From Streptomyces hokutonensis (GTDB lineage Bacteria; Actinomycetota; Actinomycetes; Streptomycetales; Streptomycetaceae): a DNA stretch of 33,176 nt. A program made the position numbers and the translations under genes. The DNA is taken from contig NZ_BARG01000117.1 of NCBI RefSeq assembly GCF_000376565.1, forward strand, positions 1 through 33,176, written 5' to 3'. Below the pieces are notes generated by a model. It was not told where the DNA came from, did not search any database, and saw only the letters and a program-made list of their open reading frames with translations. This document shows positions 15,236-23,402 of the stretch, in pieces; the first letter of the stretch is position 1, and each line of letters begins with the position of its first letter.

Positions 15236-15781
15236 TCAGCCGTTGCCGCCGAAGGACTTCACCTGGCACTCGACCCTGTACCTGTCGAAGTCGGGCAGAT
15301 TCATGCTGTCACCGCTGACCAGTCCCCAATTCCCCTCGGAGACCACGCTCTTGATCCCGTGACCGTTCATGCACTTCACCATGGCCCGCACGCCGTCGCC
15401 GTAGCGGGGATTCCTCGCCGGATCCAATTCCACCGGCTGGAGCGGGTATTTCAACTCGCACGCCTTGAGCGCCGGGCTGTTGGCGCCGGGTTTGCTGTCG
15501 GCCGGCACCCCTTGTTGGTGGAGGCAGGCCGTCCAGGCGTCCCAGAGCCTGTTGATGTCCTGCTGGTTGTCGTCGAGCCGGATCCGCACGTGCCCGGCGT
15601 CCGGGTCCGCCGTCCTTCCGACGGTGGTGGAAGGGGTGGCGATGGAGGCGACCCCCTCGTCGCGGGTGCCCTTCCCGCCGTCGCCGCAGGAGGAGAGCAG
15701 GACGAGGGCCGTGCCGGCCGCGACGACCGTCAGGACGGGACCGGTGATGCCGCGGTTCCCGGGATCGGTGAAGGAGGACAT
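15236..15781 (-). CDS. Predicted lipoprotein
   Basis: A 181-residue secreted protein with a lipoprotein signal: hydrophobic residues about 13-29 and lipobox L-S-S-C with Cys32 as the lipidated residue. A Gly/Thr-rich linker follows, then a domain with three Cys (W-T-A-C-L-H-Q-Q-G-V, A-C-E-L-K-Y, V-K-C-M-N-G-H-G-I) and a final E-C-Q-V near the end, which suggests disulfides outside the membrane. The family is unknown. It is upstream of the sensor kinase on the same strand with a 125-base gap, so it could supply an extracytoplasmic input to that kinase's external domain; position is the only support for this. No clear ribosome site precedes ATG 15781. Confidence 0.82.
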   Translation of the reverse strand: MSSFTDPGNRGITGPVLTVVAAGTALVLLSSCGDGGKGTRDEGVASIATPSTTVGRTADPDAGHVRIRLDDNQQDINRLWDAWTACLHQQGVPADSKPGANSPALKACELKYPLQPVELDPARNPRYGDGVRAMVKCMNGHGIKSVVSEGNWGLVSGDSMNLPDFDRYRVECQVKSFGGNG

Positions 15782-15853
15782 GGCACCAACATCCCGGCCA
15801 GGTATGAAGATCCTGTCAGCGACCGGTCAGCATTCTGTCTGCGGGAGCGGTGA

Positions 15854-16018
15854 CACGGAGGCCGATTCCGGACCGCTGCCGTCCGCCTCATCGACAGCAG
15901 CCCGACAACTCTGCTGCGGCACAAGCTGTTCAGGCCCGGCGTCGAGGAGGCCGGTCCGTCGCGGTACGACCTCGACGTACGACGCGTGATCCGTGGGGTG
16001 GACGGCGATGCCAACTGA
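15854..16018 (+). pseudogene. Unassigned C-terminal gene remnant
   Basis: A 54-codon open stretch from an in-frame TGA (15851) to TGA 16016-16018 has coding-like composition (V-R-L-I-D-S-S-P-T-T-L-L-R-H-K-L-F-R-P-G and later S-R-Y-D-L-D-V-R-R-V-I-R-G-V-D-G). It has no usable start codon except a late GTG, and its stop codon lies inside the left arm of a strong hairpin, as at the end of a normal gene. It looks like the surviving tail of a deleted gene. Family not recognised. Confidence 0.4.
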
Positions 16019-16041
16019 CCAGAAGACAAAGGTCAGTTGGC
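16010..16041 (+). terminator. Perfect 11-bp hairpin terminator
   Basis: GCCAACTGACC (16010-16020) and GGTCAGTTGGC (16031-16041) pair perfectly around the ten-base loop AGAAGACAAA. The left arm contains the stop codon of the upstream remnant. No T-run follows, as is common for actinobacterial terminators. Confidence 0.65.
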
Positions 16042-16178
16042 CGAACCCCGCCTCCGCCGGACCGTGCGCGCCGCACAGCCGATGCCGCCCCTGACCGCAA
16101 CCCCCGCATGATCGGACCGACGGTCGACGCGTCGAACAACTTCTGTCCCAACGCTGTACGCGAATCCGGTGTTCGAGA

Positions 16179-16214
16179 TAGCGTCACCACGCAGCTGCCG
16201 AGTGAAACGATTCA
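16179..16214 (+). promoter_or_regulatory. Candidate promoter and LacI-type operator for the glycosidase
   Basis: TAGCGT (16179-16184) is a possible -10 box with no clear -35. Eighteen bases downstream TGAAACGATTCA (16203-16214) differs by one base from a symmetric TGAAACGTTTCA, the core shape bound by many LacI-family sugar repressors. It sits 27-38 bases before the start codon, where a bound repressor would block transcription. No LacI-family gene is in the window. Confidence 0.42.
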
Positions 16215-16240
16215 ATTCCATTGCCGCACAAGGGGACAGC

Positions 16241-18877
16241 ATGGCGTCGAACAGCACATCGGACAAAGGCATTTCCCGTCGCGCAGCTCTGGCCGCAGCA
16301 GGCACCGTCGGGCTCACCGCGGTGTCCCTCTCGACCGGACTTCCCACCGCTGAGGCGCTCCCCGCCGCCGAAGCCTCCGCTTCACTCACCGGCAGCGTGC
16401 CGCGCCGCGCCGGCGGCTGGCACCGCTACGTCCAGGGACCGTCCTCGCGCACGGTCCGGCCGGTGCGGATCGTCGCGTCGACCGGAGACGTGAAGAACCC
16501 CAACGCGCTGCTCAAGCCCGGCGGTTCCAGATCCGTCCTGCGGCGCCCGCAGCCCGCGGCGGCCCCCGCCTGGCCGGCCGGCACCACGGCCGAGGCCTCC
16601 TCGGCCCACGCGGGCAACAACGGCAACGACGGGCAGCCGCGCACCTACGACGCCGCCAACGCGATCGACGGAAACCCGGACACCTTCTGGAACGACGACA
16701 CCCTCGGCGTGTTCCCCGACGTCCTCACCATCACCGCGCCGCAGGTCGCGACCCTGCGGGGCATCACGGTGATCTCCAACAGCGACGGCGTGCCGACCGA
16801 CTACACCGTCGACGTGTGGCGCGACGGCGACTGGCACACCGCCGCGACGGTCGCGGGCAACGACGCGGTGCAGCGGGCCGTTCCGTTCGCGGAGCCGGTC
16901 GGCACCGACCGCGTGCGCATCACCGTGACCCACGCACAGGACACCTCGCACGGCAACTTCACCCGGATCAACGAGGTCTGGCCCGCGCCGGTCGAGCCGA
17001 TCCCCGTGCCCAGCGTCACGGTGGACTTCGGCAAGGTCGTGGTCGGATATCCGCAGATCAGGTTCACCTCCGCCTCCGCCAACTCCCCAGGTGTACGCGT
17101 CGCGTTCTCCGAGACCCGCCAATTCCTCACCGACCGCTCGGACTTCACCCGCTCCGACCAGGCGGGCGGCGCCGGACAGGGCACGGACCAGTTCGCCGTA
17201 CCCGCGAAGGGCGCCAACTGGACCGACCACAAAGGCTTCCAGGCCGGCGACAAGGTCTTCGCCGACGGGCTGCACGGATTCCGCTACCTCAAGATCAGCC
17301 TCGACGCACTCGCCACGGACAGCCCCGCCGCGCAGCCCTGGGGGACGGTCGAAATCGACTCCGTGGCCCTCCAGTTCACCGCGTACGTGGGCACACCGAG
17401 CACCTACCGCGGCTGGTTCCTGTGCTCCGACGACGAGTTGAATCGTTACTGGTACGGCGCCGCGTACACCAACGAACTGGTCACCGACACCTTCCGCCAG
17501 GACGACGTCGATCCCCGCAACGCCTGGAGCGCCACGTTGGAGGGGAAGTTGGTGCTCCAGGACGGCGCCAAGCGCGACCGTGACCCGTACGTCGGCGACC
17601 TCGCCGTCTCCGCCCGCACCCTGTACCTCACCCACGACGACGCGGCAGCCGCGGCCCGCAACGTCCTGGCCGACCTCGCCGACCACCAGCGGGCCGACGG
17701 CTGGATACCGCCCGCCTCCATCGGCAACTACACCCTGCCCCTCTTCGACTATCCGCTGTACTGGGTGACATGCAGCTGGGACTACGTCCTCTACACCGGG
17801 GACCGCCAGTACGCGACGCGCTACTACCCCACCCTGCTGAAGGTCCTGGACACCTGGTATCCCAGCGTCACGGACGACGCGGGCCTGCTCAGCAAGGGCC
17901 TCAACGGCACCGGCGGATACGGCGACTACGCGTTCCTGGGCCGCACCGGCCGCGTCACCTACTACAACGCGCTCTACGTCCAAGCCCTCCAGAACGCCGC
18001 CCAGTTGGCGACTCTGCTGGGCCAGAAGGCCGACGCCACGCGCTGGAGCGAGCGGGCGGACAAGGTCGCGCAGGCCGTCAACTCGCTGCTGTGGGACGCG
18101 GACGCGGGCGCCTACCTGGACTCATCGACGGGCGCGGTGCGCCACGCACAGGACGGCAACTCCCTCGCCGTCGTCACCGGCATCGCCGACGCGGACCGCG
18201 CCACCTCCGCGCTCGCCCATCTCGACGCGACGACGAAACGGCCGTACGGCAACGCCTTCATGGACAACGACACCCTCTTCGACCAGGCCTCCCAGCGGGT
18301 CTACGCCTTCACCTCCTACCCGGAGATCGAGGCCCGCTTCCTGACCGGTCAGGTCGACTCCGCGCTCGACCAGATCCGCCGTATGTACGGCTGGATGGAC
18401 AAGAACGACCCCGGCATCACCAACTGGGAGGGCATCGGCCCGAACGGGTCCCTCTACGAGGACGCTTACACCAGCATGGCGCACGGCTGGTCCACCGGAG
18501 TCCTGCCCGCGCTCACCAACAACCTCCTCGGCGCCCGCCCGACCTCGCCCGGCTACGCCACCTGGGAAGTACGCCCGCAGCCCGGCGCCGTCGACTGGGC
18601 GACCGGACAACTCCCCACCCCGCACGGCCCGTTGGGCGTCGAATGGGAGAACAGCACCCGCGTCTTCCGCCTCACCGTCCGGGTTCCCAAGCACACCCAG
18701 GGGGCCGTCACCCTTCCCGGCGACGCGCACGGACTGCGGGTGTCCGTCGGCCGGCGGACGCTCTGGGACGGAAAGCGGGCGTCGACCCGCGACGTGACCG
18801 TGACCGACGGCGCGGTCACCGTGTCGGGCCTCGGCCCGGGCGAGCACAGTTTCGTGAGCGAACAGCACGGCAACTGA
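16241..18877 (+). CDS. Tat-exported GH78-like alpha-L-rhamnosidase
   Basis: An 878-residue secreted glycoside hydrolase, probably releasing alpha-L-rhamnose from plant or bacterial glycans. The Tat signal has Arg13-Arg14 (I-S-R-R-A-A) and a hydrophobic run to about residue 40. A discoidin/F5/8C-like carbohydrate-binding region follows (about 108-250), with A-I-D-G-N-P-D-T-F-W-N. After a beta-sandwich linker (250-390), the (alpha/alpha)6 catalytic part (about 390-790) contains D-P-R-N-A-W-S-A-T-L-E-G and D-G-A-K-R-D-R-D-P-Y-V-G-D, which match the GH78 acidic active-site region, and later W-E-G-I-G. A small C-terminal beta domain ends the protein. ATG 16241 follows AAGGGGA. The probable sugar transporter (19081) follows on the same strand. 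Substrate specificity within GH78-like families is not certain. Confidence 0.88.
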   Translation: MASNSTSDKGISRRAALAAAGTVGLTAVSLSTGLPTAEALPAAEASASLTGSVPRRAGGWHRYVQGPSSRTVRPVRIVASTGDVKNPNALLKPGGSRSVLRRPQPAAAPAWPAGTTAEASSAHAGNNGNDGQPRTYDAANAIDGNPDTFWNDDTLGVFPDVLTITAPQVATLRGITVISNSDGVPTDYTVDVWRDGDWHTAATVAGNDAVQRAVPFAEPVGTDRVRITVTHAQDTSHGNFTRINEVWPAPVEPIPVPSVTVDFGKVVVGYPQIRFTSASANSPGVRVAFSETRQFLTDRSDFTRSDQAGGAGQGTDQFAVPAKGANWTDHKGFQAGDKVFADGLHGFRYLKISLDALATDSPAAQPWGTVEIDSVALQFTAYVGTPSTYRGWFLCSDDELNRYWYGAAYTNELVTDTFRQDDVDPRNAWSATLEGKLVLQDGAKRDRDPYVGDLAVSARTLYLTHDDAAAAARNVLADLADHQRADGWIPPASIGNYTLPLFDYPLYWVTCSWDYVLYTGDRQYATRYYPTLLKVLDTWYPSVTDDAGLLSKGLNGTGGYGDYAFLGRTGRVTYYNALYVQALQNAAQLATLLGQKADATRWSERADKVAQAVNSLLWDADAGAYLDSSTGAVRHAQDGNSLAVVTGIADADRATSALAHLDATTKRPYGNAFMDNDTLFDQASQRVYAFTSYPEIEARFLTGQVDSALDQIRRMYGWMDKNDPGITNWEGIGPNGSLYEDAYTSMAHGWSTGVLPALTNNLLGARPTSPGYATWEVRPQPGAVDWATGQLPTPHGPLGVEWENSTRVFRLTVRVPKHTQGAVTLPGDAHGLRVSVGRRTLWDGKRASTRDVTVTDGAVTVSGLGPGEHSFVSEQHGN

Positions 18878-18953
18878 CCCCATCCGGCGCCTTGTTGGCC
18901 CGGCACCGAAATGAGCCGCTCCGGGACGGGACAACTGCCGTCTGACTCGGGGC

Positions 18954-18977
18954 GGTTCGCTGTGAAATGGGCGAACC
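18954..18977 (+). terminator. Hairpin downstream of the glycosidase gene
   Basis: GGTTCGC and GCGAACC are perfect seven-base arms around a ten-base loop, about 75 bases after the glycosidase stop. It may be a terminator, or an operator in front of the transporter promoter. Confidence 0.4.
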
Positions 18978-19025
18978 AGACGTTCCCTTTGGCTAATTGT
19001 GGCGGGTGTTTTGCCGGTCCTCGCA

Positions 19026-19054
19026 TTGCCCGCCCCACCGCCCCGACCTAGCCT
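19026..19054 (+). promoter_or_regulatory. Promoter of the MFS transporter gene
   Basis: TTGCCC (19026-19031), a 17-base spacer and TAGCCT (19049-19054) form a good vegetative-type promoter. The expected transcript would have a leader of about 20 bases including GGGAGGG before ATG 19081. Confidence 0.55.
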
Positions 19055-19080
19055 GACCGGCGGACCAAGGGAGGGCTGGC

Positions 19081-20340
19081 ATGCTGCGGACCGTCCGGGA
19101 ACAGGCAGCGGGTCTCACCAAGGATCAGCGCAACGCCTTCGTCGCCGCCTACCTTGGCTGGGCGATGGACGCCTTCGACTACTTCCTCGTCGTACTCGTC
19201 TACAGCGAGATCGCCGACGACTTCCACGTCTCCCTCACCGACATGGCCTTCCTCACCACGGCCACCCTGGTGATGCGGCCGGTCGGCGCGCTGCTCTTCG
19301 GCCTGTGGGCGGACCGCAAGGGCCGCCGCACCCCGCTCATGGTCGACGTGGCGTTCTACTCGGTCGTCGGATTCGCCTGCGCCTTCGCGCCCAACTACAC
19401 CGTGCTGCTGGTGCTTCGCCTGCTCTACGGCATCGGAATGGGCGGCGAATGGGGCCTGGGCGCCGCGCTCGCCATGGAGAAGATCCCCGCCGACCGGCGC
19501 GGCTTCTGGTCGGGCCTGCTGCAGAGCGGCTACTCGCTGGGCTATCTGCTCGCCGCGGTCGCGTTCTTCGGTATCGAACCCGCCTTCGGCTGGCGCGGGT
19601 TGTTCGCCTTCAGCCTCGTTCCTGCCCTGGTCGCGCTGTGGGTGCGCACCCGGGTGGAGGAGAGCGAGGTGTGGGAGAAGAGCGTCCAGCTCAACCGCAC
19701 GCCCGCGTACCAGGTGTTCAAGAACCCGGCGGTGCTGCGGCGCTTCGTCTACCTGGTCGCTCTGATGACCGCCTTCAACTGGATGTCGCACGGCACCCAG
19801 GACATCTACCCCACCTTCGTCAAGAAGGGGCTGGGCCTGTCCCCGGACACCGCGATCGCCATCGCCGTCGTCTACAACATCGGCGCCATCATCGGCGGCA
19901 TGGTGCTCGGCGCCTACTCCGAGCGGCTGGGACGCCGTCGCACGATCATGATCGCGGCGGCCGCCGGCCTGGTCGTCGTACCCTTCTTCGTCCTGTCCAC
20001 CGCCGTGGGCTGGCTGATGCTCTCCTCCTTCCTGATGCAGCTGTGCGTACAGGGCGCCTGGGGCGTCATCCCCGCCCATCTGACCGAGATGAGCCCGGAC
20101 ACGATCCGCGGTTTCTATCCGGGCGTCACCTACCAGCTCGGCAACCTCATCGCCGCCCTCAACCTGCCGATCCAGGAAGCCCTGGCCGAGCGGCACGGCT
20201 ATCCGGCGGCGATGGCGTGGACCGTGACACCGGCTCTGGCCCTGGTGATCGTGCTGAGCGCCGTGGGCCGGGAGGCCAAGGGCATACGGTTCGGCGGCAC
20301 GGGGGCGCAGGTGCCGAGTACCGCGGTGGCCGACACCTGA
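19081..20340 (+). CDS. MFS transporter, SHS (lactate/sialate-like) type
   Basis: A 419-residue major facilitator with about 12 membrane helices. Near the start W-A-M-D-A-F-D-Y-F matches the D-A-x-D helix-1 motif of the sialate:H+/lactate symporter group. The loop-2 signature G-L-W-A-D-R-K-G-R-R is at residues 74-83, and R-L-L-Y-G-I-G-M-G-G-E-W-G follows in helices 4-5. Relatives move small carboxylates or acidic sugars with protons. Placement after the secreted glycosidase suggests uptake of a released product, but its own promoter and a 203-base gap make this only a possibility. The ribosome site GGGAGGG is strong. The gene converges on the acyltransferase with seven bases between stop codons. 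Confidence 0.92.
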   Translation: MLRTVREQAAGLTKDQRNAFVAAYLGWAMDAFDYFLVVLVYSEIADDFHVSLTDMAFLTTATLVMRPVGALLFGLWADRKGRRTPLMVDVAFYSVVGFACAFAPNYTVLLVLRLLYGIGMGGEWGLGAALAMEKIPADRRGFWSGLLQSGYSLGYLLAAVAFFGIEPAFGWRGLFAFSLVPALVALWVRTRVEESEVWEKSVQLNRTPAYQVFKNPAVLRRFVYLVALMTAFNWMSHGTQDIYPTFVKKGLGLSPDTAIAIAVVYNIGAIIGGMVLGAYSERLGRRRTIMIAAAAGLVVVPFFVLSTAVGWLMLSSFLMQLCVQGAWGVIPAHLTEMSPDTIRGFYPGVTYQLGNLIAALNLPIQEALAERHGYPAAMAWTVTPALALVIVLSAVGREAKGIRFGGTGAQVPSTAVADT

Positions 20341-20347
20341 GGGTCCC

Positions 20348-21556
20348 TCAAAGCGCCGGTGAGCGTCCTGGGACGACGACCGGTTCCAGCCGCCGTACGC
20401 GGAACCGGTCGCGGCGCAGCAGAGGCCGTTCGACGAAGGCGTACGAGGCGAGGGCCGCGGCGAGTGTCGCCGCGAGGCCGGCCGGGAGCAAGAGGTCGCC
20501 GCGCACACCGAGGTCGTGCAGCAACCGGATCACGGGGTAGTGCCACAGGTACATCCCGTAGCTCAGGTTGCGGCCGATCCACACCGGCACGGACAGCGAG
20601 AGCAGACGGGTGGGCCAGGACTCGGGGCACAGGTCGAGTGCGGCCACCACGCAGGCCGTCAGGACGGCGGCGGCCAGGAATCCCGCCGTGTACCAGACCG
20701 GATTCCACCCGCTGACCTCGGTGATCGGGATCTGCCAGGCGATCAGCCCCAGCAGCACGAGCGCGGGGCAGCACAGCCGTCCCGCCCAGCGGCGCAGCTG
20801 CGCCAGCCGGGGGTCGTCCGCGCGCAGCCGGGCCAGTACGAGGGCCAGCAGGGCGCCGACGAGGAGCTGGTCGGCGCGCGTGTCGGGGCCGTTGTAGATG
20901 CGGTGTGCCGCCGAGGGATCCCAGAGCACGGTCCGCCAGAGCACCGGCAGCACGCACAGCACCGCGACCCAGCCCAACACCACACGCGCCCTCGCGTGCC
21001 TGAGCAGCACCAGCAGGAGGAGCGGCCAGGCCAGATAGAACTGCTCCTCCACTCCCAGGGACCAGGTGTGGCTGAGCGGCGCGGTGAGGTCCGAGTACGT
21101 CCCGGCGCTCCCGGCCCGTACGAGATTGACGACCGAACCCGCGGCCAGCACCGCCGCCACCCACGCCCCCTGGAACAGCGGCAGCGCGAACGTCACGGAC
21201 AGGACGGCGGTCACCGCGCACATCACCAGCAGGGCCGGCATCAGCCGCAGCCAGCGCCGGCGGTAGAACGACCACAGCCCGATACGACCACTACGGGCGT
21301 ACTCGGTGACCAGCAGCCGGGTGATGACGAACCCGCTGATGGTGAAGAACACGTCCACGCCCACCGAGCCACCGGGCACCAGGTCCGGTTCCACGTGGTA
21401 GACGATCACCAGCACCACGGCGACCGTCCGCAGTCCGTCGAGTCCCGCCACCCGCCCACCACCGCGCAGCGCGGACGCGAAGCCCCGTCTTACGTCTCTT
21501 GCGTCAGGGCTCTGTCCGGTGGCCTCGTCTACCGCGCTTCGATGGAGGGTGCTCAT
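20348..21556 (-). CDS. OafA-type membrane acyltransferase (Acyl_transf_3)
   Basis: A 402-residue polytopic acyltransferase that transfers acetyl or longer acyl groups to cell-envelope sugars or secondary metabolites. It opens with G-L-D-G-L-R-T-V-A, and the paired catalytic-type residues Arg43 and His54 fall in the expected R-x10-H pattern. Then F-F-T-I-S-G-F-V-I-T (helix 2) and L-S-H-T-W-S-L-G-V-E-E-Q-F-Y-L-A-W-P, the second hallmark, are present. It ends after the tenth helix and a short basic tail, without the SGNH esterase domain found in longer relatives. The start is taken at ATG 21556, without a clear ribosome site. The acceptor is unknown. Confidence 0.92.
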   Translation of the reverse strand: MSTLHRSAVDEATGQSPDARDVRRGFASALRGGGRVAGLDGLRTVAVVLVIVYHVEPDLVPGGSVGVDVFFTISGFVITRLLVTEYARSGRIGLWSFYRRRWLRLMPALLVMCAVTAVLSVTFALPLFQGAWVAAVLAAGSVVNLVRAGSAGTYSDLTAPLSHTWSLGVEEQFYLAWPLLLLVLLRHARARVVLGWVAVLCVLPVLWRTVLWDPSAAHRIYNGPDTRADQLLVGALLALVLARLRADDPRLAQLRRWAGRLCCPALVLLGLIAWQIPITEVSGWNPVWYTAGFLAAAVLTACVVAALDLCPESWPTRLLSLSVPVWIGRNLSYGMYLWHYPVIRLLHDLGVRGDLLLPAGLAATLAAALASYAFVERPLLRRDRFRVRRLEPVVVPGRSPAL

Positions 21557-21646
21557 AACGGCGGCGTCTGCCCAGCCGGAACCGGATCACACAAATTCTC
21601 ATGTTCCTCATGGAACGGCGGCACGATCCGGCCGTCGCCACCACTG

Positions 21647-22297
21647 TCAGCAGGGGCCGGTCCGTATCTCGGCGTGGACGGCGAGGGCGCGCAGCGGGGT
21701 GAGGTCGAGGGAGGTGAGGACGGAGGAGTGCACGATCGAGGGGAGGGTGTGGCGGAGGAGGGCGGAGGTCGTGTGGGGGAGGTTCTGGTAGGCGGTGGTC
21801 GCCTGGGACATCGCCTGGATGCCGGCGAAGGCACCGACCAGGACCTCGGCCGTCTCGACCGGGTCCACGTGGGGGAGGAGCTCGCCCTGGCCGCGGGCCT
21901 TGTCGAGGAGGTCGGTGACGATGGTGGTCCAGTGGTGGAACGGGCCGGTGCGGTCGACGCCGTCGGCACGCTGGTCGAGCGCGAGGCGGGCGCCGGCCCG
22001 GACCATGGGGTCGGTCTGCAGGTGGTACGCGTGGAGCATGGCCGTGTCGACGAGCTCCTGGGTCTTGCAGGGGCGGTCGGGGACGGCGAGATTGTCGTGC
22101 TGACCGGCCAGGACACCTTCGGCGAGCTGTTCCTTCGACTTGAAGTGGAAGTACAGGGCGCCCTTGGTGACGTTGGCCGTGCTGAGGATTTCGCTGATCG
22201 TGGCCGCTTGGTAACCGCGCTCCTCGAAGACGCTGGCCGCGGCGACGAGGATGGTGCGGCGGGTACGGATCGCCCGGTCCTGTTTGGGTCCTGGCAT
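21647..22297 (-). CDS. ArpA/ScbR-family TetR regulator (gamma-butyrolactone receptor-like)
   Basis: A 216-residue TetR-fold repressor. The N terminus Q-D-R-A-I-R-T-R-R-T-I-L followed by V-F-E-E-R-G-Y-Q-A-A-T-I-S-E-I-L and V-T-K-G-A-L-Y-F-H-F-K-S-K-E is the diagnostic DNA-binding domain of gamma-butyrolactone receptors. The ligand domain has L-A-L-D-Q-R. Such proteins repress antibiotic and developmental genes until a butyrolactone or another antibiotic-type ligand binds. There is no AfsA-type butyrolactone synthase next to it, so it may be an orphan or pseudo-receptor. An ARE-like palindrome sits about 50 bases upstream of ATG 22297 and overlaps its promoter, which implies self-repression. 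The NRPS gene 9 kb away and the PaaX operon are possible targets only by proximity. Confidence 0.92.
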   Translation of the reverse strand: MPGPKQDRAIRTRRTILVAAASVFEERGYQAATISEILSTANVTKGALYFHFKSKEQLAEGVLAGQHDNLAVPDRPCKTQELVDTAMLHAYHLQTDPMVRAGARLALDQRADGVDRTGPFHHWTTIVTDLLDKARGQGELLPHVDPVETAEVLVGAFAGIQAMSQATTAYQNLPHTTSALLRHTLPSIVHSSVLTSLDLTPLRALAVHAEIRTGPC

Positions 22298-22343
22298 GGG
22301 CCGGCGCCTTTCGTTGCGGGAGAGCTGCGCTGCTCAACTCGTT

Positions 22344-22370
22344 AAAAATACCGTCCAGTTCGTATAGTCT
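22344..22370. promoter_or_regulatory. ARE-like operator with divergent promoter boxes
   Basis: ATAC (22348-22351) and GTAT (22362-22365) are inverted half-sites flanking ten bases, inside an A/T-rich run. This is the layout of autoregulatory elements bound by ArpA/ScbR-type receptors. On the plus strand TATAGT (22363-22368) is a strong -10-like box; on the minus strand TATTTT (reverse complement of 22345-22350) could serve the receptor gene. Bound receptor would block both. Confidence 0.5.
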
Positions 22371-22394
22371 ACGGCGCTTCGTCACTCGTAGAGG

Positions 22395-22434
22395 GGCCTG
22401 TGACAGGCCGGTTGACGGTTGAAACTCCGTCAAC
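22395..22434. terminator. Two tandem hairpins between receptor and paaX genes
   Basis: GGCCTG/CAGGCC (22395-22400, 22404-22409, three-base loop) and GTTGACGG/CCGTCAAC (22411-22418, 22427-22434, eight-base loop) are both perfect. They lie about 100 bases beyond the paaX stop on the minus strand. They may end the aromatic operon or be operators facing the receptor promoter. Confidence 0.45.
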
Positions 22435-22532
22435 AGGTGTGTGACAGCTGGTTTTCCGGACCGGTCATGCCGTTTTTTCGAACCCTGTTCGGCCGGCCGG
22501 TCGCCACCTGCCCGGGTTCCGCACCGCCGAAG

Positions 22533-23387
22533 TCACGAACTCTCGGTCAGCAGGCGGCTGGCGAAGTCGTGGGCCGGATCCGCCAGGGTGCTTCGGAGTG
22601 CGGCGAAGAGGTCGGCGGCCGTCGTGCCCGACCAGGTGGCGGGGAGCAGGGTGTCGGGCAGGCCCGGGTCGAGGTAGGGGAGTCGGCGCCAGGCGGTCAG
22701 GACGTGGACGTAGTCGATGAACGCGTCCTGGTCTGACAGCGCACCCCTGCCGATTCCGGTCCAACGCCCGGCCATCGGCGTGAACTCCGCGACGAAATCG
22801 TCGTAGAGCTTCTGCAGTGCCTCCAAGTCCCACCAGCGGCCCACCTGTTCGGCGGGGTCGCCGAAGGCCACGTAGTCGGCGCGGAACAGGTCGACGTACT
22901 GGTCCAGGCCGTGTTGGAGGAGGTGGTCGCGGGTGTCGTCGAGGGCGTGGGCGGGGGCGATCCATACCCCGGAGGAGACCGTGCCGAAGCCCAACCAGGC
23001 CAGCCGGGAACGGAGTTGGTGACGGTGCTGCCGTTCGCTCTCCGGTACGGAGAAGACGGCGATGACCCAGCCGTCGTCGGTGGCCGCGTGGCGCTCGAAG
23101 ATACGGCGGTCACCGGTCTCCAGGACGGAGCGGGCGTACGGCGAGAGCGCGTAGCCCGCGCGTCCGTCGCGTCGCTCGGCCACCAGGATCTCGCGGCGCT
23201 TCAGCCGGAAGATGGAGGAACGGACCGCCTGGGCGTCGACGTCCAGCTCGGCGAGGAGGCGGATGAGCGCGCTCACGCTGATCCAGCCGCCGACCTCGCG
23301 CGCGTAGAGGCCGTACACCGTCACGATCAGGGATCGCGGCGGTGCGGGCTGGCCCGGGCTGTCGTCAACGAGATCGCTTGCCGTCAT
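22533..23387 (-). CDS. PaaX-family transcriptional repressor
   Basis: A 284-residue regulator of the PaaX family, whose founding member represses phenylacetate catabolism and is released by an aryl-CoA (phenylacetyl-CoA). The N-terminal winged helix is at about residues 17-80 (S-L-I-V-T-V-Y-G-L-Y, V-R-S-S-I-F-R-L-K-R-R-E). The middle domain contains W-V-I-A-V-F-S-V-P-E and L-R-S-R-L-A-W-L-G-F-G, and the C-terminal domain W-R-R-L-P-Y-L-D-P-G-L-P. It closes an operon for an aryl-CoA pathway, so a CoA thioester made by the ligase is a reasonable inducer; no paa genes are present. ATG 23387 lies 12 bases after the thioesterase stop and may also have its own leaderless promoter. Confidence 0.92.
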   Translation of the reverse strand: MTASDLVDDSPGQPAPPRSLIVTVYGLYAREVGGWISVSALIRLLAELDVDAQAVRSSIFRLKRREILVAERRDGRAGYALSPYARSVLETGDRRIFERHAATDDGWVIAVFSVPESERQHRHQLRSRLAWLGFGTVSSGVWIAPAHALDDTRDHLLQHGLDQYVDLFRADYVAFGDPAEQVGRWWDLEALQKLYDDFVAEFTPMAGRWTGIGRGALSDQDAFIDYVHVLTAWRRLPYLDPGLPDTLLPATWSGTTAADLFAALRSTLADPAHDFASRLLTESS

Positions 23388-23396
23388 GATCGGATT

Positions 23397-23402
23397 ATTT
23401 TA
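23397..23402 (-). promoter_or_regulatory. Possible internal -10 box for paaX
   Basis: On the minus strand TAAAAT overlaps the thioesterase stop codon (TAA) and ends nine bases before paaX ATG 23387, within leaderless range. It is one of very few A/T-rich hexamers in the operon. No -35 box was seen. Confidence 0.35.

Noticed and set aside
14253..15362. 369-codon plus-strand frame opposite the histidine kinase
   Set aside because: Composition is dominated by Gln, Arg and Gly with no motif; the minus strand has all kinase boxes.
20331..20350. Palindrome-like TGAGGG/CCCTCA between the MFS and acyltransferase stops
   Set aside because: Arms are separated by about one base, so a stable hairpin loop cannot form without losing most pairs.
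22533..23387. PaaX as evidence for a phenylacetate (paa) cluster
   Set aside because: No phenylacetyl-CoA ligase, multicomponent epoxidase or other paa genes are in the window; the operon encodes a hydroxylase/OYE fusion instead.
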